A DNA stretch of 43,817 bases from Lentisphaerota bacterium. GTDB taxonomy: Bacteria > Verrucomicrobiota > Kiritimatiellia > RFP12 > UBA1067. Under the pieces are notes generated by a model. That model was not told the origin of the DNA. It was given only the letters and a program-made list of their open reading frames with translations, and did no database searches. Where the stretch lies: positions 1-43,817 of the forward strand of contig SUWC01000020.1 of NCBI GenBank assembly GCA_015061665.1, read 5' to 3'. Positions 41,174-43,817 of the stretch are shown in pieces (the stretch's first letter is position 1; the number at the start of each line of letters is the position of its first letter). The position numbers and the translations under genes are program-made.

Positions 41174-42601
41174 ATGAAAATGCTCACATCAGTTCTTTTG
41201 GCGGCTCTGCCGCTTCTCGTCATGGCGAAGGCTCCGTGCGTTGACGACTCGAAGGACGAGGGCGGCGGCGCCGGGGATCGGGTCAGCTCGTACGATCCGA
41301 ACGACATCATAGGCCCGGAGGGAAAGGGCGCGCAGCGCTACGTGAGCCGCGGCGAACGGCTCGCCTACACCATCGACTTCGAGAACGTCTCGAACGCGAC
41401 CGCGTCGGCGCAGATGATCCGCGTGACGCTTCCCGAAGACCCCAACCTCGACTGGTCTACGCTGCAGCTCGATACCATAGCGATGGGACACGACAGCGAC
41501 TCGAACCTCGTCGGAAAGCGTCCGAGCGCAGTGGCTCTGGAGTCCACGGGACTCACCAGCGACAACGGCTATCTCGTGAAGACATCGGTCACGGACGAGG
41601 GCGGGAAGCTCGTGTGGGTGATGCGTGTCTGGGACGACACGACGGAGGACAATTTCCCAGACGACGCGCTCGCCGGCATACTGCCGCCGAACAACCCCGA
41701 CACGCACTGCGGCGAAGGGTACGTGAAGTATTCCGTCTGCGTGAAGGAAGACGCCCAGCAGAACGCGGTCATAACGGCGAAGGGCACGATTGTGTTCGAC
41801 ACAAACGAGCCGATAGACACCGATCCTTGGTGGACGAACACCGTAGGACTAGACATCGTAGTGGAGCCGTTTGCGGACGACATCGGCTACATGGGTTACT
41901 ACGACGGCGAGTCGCACGGCATAGACGTGATTGTACGCGAACCAGCCGAAGGCACGACGGTGAAGTACTGCGAGACGGAGGACGGCGAATACACGACGAC
42001 GCCAGTCGCCTACCGCGACGTCGGAACGAACACCGTCTACTTCACGGTGGAGAAGCAAGGCTATGTTCCGCACAACGGCTTCGCGTACGTGATAATCAAG
42101 TCGGTGGACGATTCCGAAATCGCAATGGAGCCCGGCGAGATTTCGCAGGTGTTCGCCAACGAGACCGCTGCTACGAACGTCGCTGCGCATGCGCATGTGG
42201 CGTTTCCGGCGGACCTGGCGGATTCCGTCTCGCAGGAGGACAGGGATCGCTATACCGCGCTCTTCAGGATCGTTACGAAGTCAGTTTCCGGCGGATGGCA
42301 GAACTCGGTGGAGTTCACCCCGGATGCGGAGCAGGAGCTCAGGCAGTCGCTTGACAATGCGCTAAAGACGTTCGACCTCTCGCGCATTACGATCGAAGAT
42401 ACGAACTGGGTCGTGCCGAATCCGGTGAAGGGACTATACTATGCGCTCGAGCGCACGGAGGACCTTGCGTCGGGATTCAACGTGAACGCATACAGGGAGG
42501 CGACAAGCGTCTCCGTAACGTTCACGGTGAACGAGTCCGGCAACGCAGCGGGACGCGCGTTCTACAGGCTGCTTATTTCCGCCTGCCCTCCAGTGGAGTG
42601 A
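41174..42601 (+). CDS. Secreted DUF7619-like beta-domain protein, RHS operon partner
   Basis: A 475-residue secreted protein with signal peptide MKMLTSVLLAALPLLVMAKA. It begins with a segment typical of surface proteins, SSYDPNDIIGPEG ... RGERLAYTIDFENVSNATA, i.e. the SxDPND...YxIxFEN conserved-repeat domain (about 30-220). Further beta-rich regions follow, ending in a segment (GLYYALERTEDLASGFNV) like that found at the C-terminus of many secreted proteins of this bacterial group. No catalytic motif is seen. Start choice rests on AAGGAGGT at 41159-41166. Coupling to the RHS gene suggests that the two work together at the cell surface, perhaps as a partner or scaffold (inference). Confidence 0.75.
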   Translation: MKMLTSVLLAALPLLVMAKAPCVDDSKDEGGGAGDRVSSYDPNDIIGPEGKGAQRYVSRGERLAYTIDFENVSNATASAQMIRVTLPEDPNLDWSTLQLDTIAMGHDSDSNLVGKRPSAVALESTGLTSDNGYLVKTSVTDEGGKLVWVMRVWDDTTEDNFPDDALAGILPPNNPDTHCGEGYVKYSVCVKEDAQQNAVITAKGTIVFDTNEPIDTDPWWTNTVGLDIVVEPFADDIGYMGYYDGESHGIDVIVREPAEGTTVKYCETEDGEYTTTPVAYRDVGTNTVYFTVEKQGYVPHNGFAYVIIKSVDDSEIAMEPGEISQVFANETAATNVAAHAHVAFPADLADSVSQEDRDRYTALFRIVTKSVSGGWQNSVEFTPDAEQELRQSLDNALKTFDLSRITIEDTNWVVPNPVKGLYYALERTEDLASGFNVNAYREATSVSVTFTVNESGNAAGRAFYRLLISACPPVE

Positions 42602-42607
42602 CGGATA

Positions 42608-43651
42608 ATGCAAATTAAGATTCCCTGTCTCTGTATCCTTTGCGTTCTTTGCGGCTTGAACGCACTGTCCTCCGAATCGACCGTCGTCAGGATAGGCGCC
42701 AGAACTGAAATCGTCTCTGCGCCGAAATTCGGCGTCGATCTAGGGGTGATCGACCAGCACAAGAAGGTCGACTGTTCGTTTGTGGTCACGAACAGAAACT
42801 GGCGCGAGCGCAAGGTGCTTGGCGTGAACGGCAACTGCGCGTGCCTAGAGACGGATGTCGAGCTAAAGACGCTGGAGCGCGGCGAGCCGCTGCCGGTCAA
42901 GGTCGTGTTCAATCCGGCGGGCATGGAAGGTCCTGTCGAGAAGCTCGTCACGCTGCGGCTCGAAGGACGCGAGGTCGAATATCCGGTCAAGGCGGATGTC
43001 CGTCTGCGGCTTGGGTTCCGTCCCGACGACATCTGCTTCGGTGTCGTTCCGGCGGGCAATGGAAAGTTGGACGGCAATTCCATTTCGTGCGCTCTTGGCG
43101 GATATGCGGCGACCAACGCGACGGTAGAGCTTGTCGCACCGACGAATCCGTTCTTCGACGTGCGGCTTCAAGGCGGTGTTTTGACGGCGGCGTTCAGAGA
43201 GGGGACGCGCTATCCAGGGCTCTATTCCGAGACGTGGACGGTGAAGACTTCCGATCCGGAGCTGCCTGTCCTTAAGGTGCCGGTGTCCGCGCGTGTTTCT
43301 GGAGGACTTGGCGTAACGCCGCGAGTGATCGATCTGCCGCGCGATGGCGGACCCGAGACGCGGCAGGTCATGATACGTCCCGACGGCGTTGCCGGCACGT
43401 TTCCTGCAAAGCGCGAAGGGACGCCGTTCAGAGTCATTTCCGCGCAGACGAAGCCGCGGAAGTGGGGGGACGTTAAGATCGTGCGCCGTCCGCTCAACGG
43501 ATGGATGGTCCGCGTCGAGGGAATCGATCCAGTCGCCGTTAGGCAGTTCTCGAAGAAGCCGTATCTTGAGGTCGTCACCGATTTTCCTGGGATGGAGACG
43601 ATCGCCATTCCTGTTAACGTGAAGCCAGCATCTTTGGGGCGAGAGATGTGA
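42608..43651 (+). CDS. Secreted DUF1573 (ASH-like) domain protein
   Basis: A 347-residue protein. After an unusual Cys-rich signal peptide (MQIKIPCLCILCVLCGLNAL) comes an immunoglobulin-like DUF1573 domain (about residues 38-125): FGVDLGVIDQHKKVDCSFVV, then NCACLE in place of the usual CGCT motif, then VVFNPAGMEGP. More beta-sandwich sequence follows to residue 340. Such proteins are secreted and of unknown function. It starts 6 bases after the previous stop, using the GGAG at about 42596-42599 as ribosome site, so it belongs to the RHS operon. The signal-peptide DNA looks like a dispersed repeat (see findings). Confidence 0.8.
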   Translation: MQIKIPCLCILCVLCGLNALSSESTVVRIGARTEIVSAPKFGVDLGVIDQHKKVDCSFVVTNRNWRERKVLGVNGNCACLETDVELKTLERGEPLPVKVVFNPAGMEGPVEKLVTLRLEGREVEYPVKADVRLRLGFRPDDICFGVVPAGNGKLDGNSISCALGGYAATNATVELVAPTNPFFDVRLQGGVLTAAFREGTRYPGLYSETWTVKTSDPELPVLKVPVSARVSGGLGVTPRVIDLPRDGGPETRQVMIRPDGVAGTFPAKREGTPFRVISAQTKPRKWGDVKIVRRPLNGWMVRVEGIDPVAVRQFSKKPYLEVVTDFPGMETIAIPVNVKPASLGREM

Positions 43652-43714
43652 ATGTCCGTCGCTCCGCGACGCAACGAGGGCGTGGAGTGTGCAAAAAAAA
43701 ATTCAGATACCCCC

Positions 43715-43744
43715 TTGCGCGGTGCGGCTGATTTTTGATATACT
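43715..43744 (+). promoter_or_regulatory. Sigma-70-like promoter reading out of the window
   Basis: TTGCGC at 43715-43720 and TATACT at 43739-43744 are 18 bases apart, preceded by an A-tract at 43693-43701 that could act as an UP element. It differs from the TTGGGG block promoters. The gene it serves lies beyond the window edge. Confidence 0.5.
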
Positions 43745-43817
43745 ATGCACTCGTTCGCCCGACACGGGGCGACGTCGATCATTGAAATCCGGTGCCAATG
43801 ACACGTCCCGACGGGGC
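43745..43817 (+). other. Start of a leader or gene beyond the window edge
   Basis: The 73 bases after the promoter contain a small hairpin, CGCCC and GGGCG around GACACG (about 43755-43770). There is no ATG with a ribosome site. The GC-rich paired look could mean a structured leader, but I recognise no riboswitch class and the sequence is cut short. Confidence 0.3.

Noticed and set aside
43657..43671. Small hairpin CGTCGC-TCC-GCGACG after the DUF1573 gene as a terminator
   Set aside because: The stem is only 6 bases and no T-run follows; the nearby A-tract lies 22 bases further on.

Overview
The window looks like a chromosomal segment of an uncultured gut or rumen bacterium of the Kiritimatiellota/Verrucomicrobiota type. 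That assignment is inference. It rests on a fairly GC-rich sequence packed with secreted glycoside hydrolases, a beta-helical autotransporter-like repeat protein, DUF1593, DUF1573 and giant RHS/BspA-repeat proteins, with no SusC/SusD pair and no ribosomal or tRNA marker to test it. Every confident gene is on the + strand.

Layout. (1) 118-14728: a promoter and six closely spaced genes: a 1611-residue beta-helical surface protein, a GH97 enzyme, a PL11 rhamnogalacturonan lyase, a GH2 enzyme, a GH29 alpha-L-fucosidase and a GH31 enzyme with a PA14 insert. (2) 14729-16302: an AT-rich lipoprotein gene, then about 830 bases of debris (RAYT transposase remnant, a 16-bp-arm hairpin, a 30-bp-arm REP-like palindrome) and a second promoter. 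(3) 16303-26653: a 2089-residue fusion of DUF1593, GH95, GH2 and a malectin-like domain, then a GH67-like protein and a GH127 beta-L-arabinofuranosidase. (4) 26682-29796: a third promoter, a double GH43 enzyme, and decayed copies of the PL11 and GH2 genes of region 1. (5) 29768-31559: an AAA-ATPase/PD-(D/E)XK gene with its own promoter and apparently leaderless mRNA. (6) 31587-43651: a 3190-residue BspA-repeat/beta-helix/RHS protein followed by two secreted accessory proteins. (7) 43652-43817: a promoter facing out of the window.

How it fits together. The enzymes suit extracellular or periplasmic breakdown of pectic rhamnogalacturonan I and its arabinose, galactose and fucose side chains, possibly also fucogalacto-xyloglucan: PL11 cuts the backbone; GH43 and GH127 release arabinose; GH2, GH97 and GH95 act on galactose or fucose ends; GH29 removes fucose; GH31 removes alpha-xylose or alpha-glucose. 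No transporter or regulator gene is in the window. The three carbohydrate-active units share a promoter block, TTGGGGTATATACTT, with a -10-like hexamer starting exactly 31 bases after the first T of the block. Two of the three also share an upstream dyad, so the units probably form one regulon.

The most unusual items are the three-enzyme fusion, the shared promoter block, the short repeats that appear to have become coding sequence (in GH2 and in the DUF1573 signal peptide), and the decayed PL11-GH2 duplicate next to the AAA-ATPase gene. All positions and residues were read by eye; family calls come from motif recognition, not a database search.
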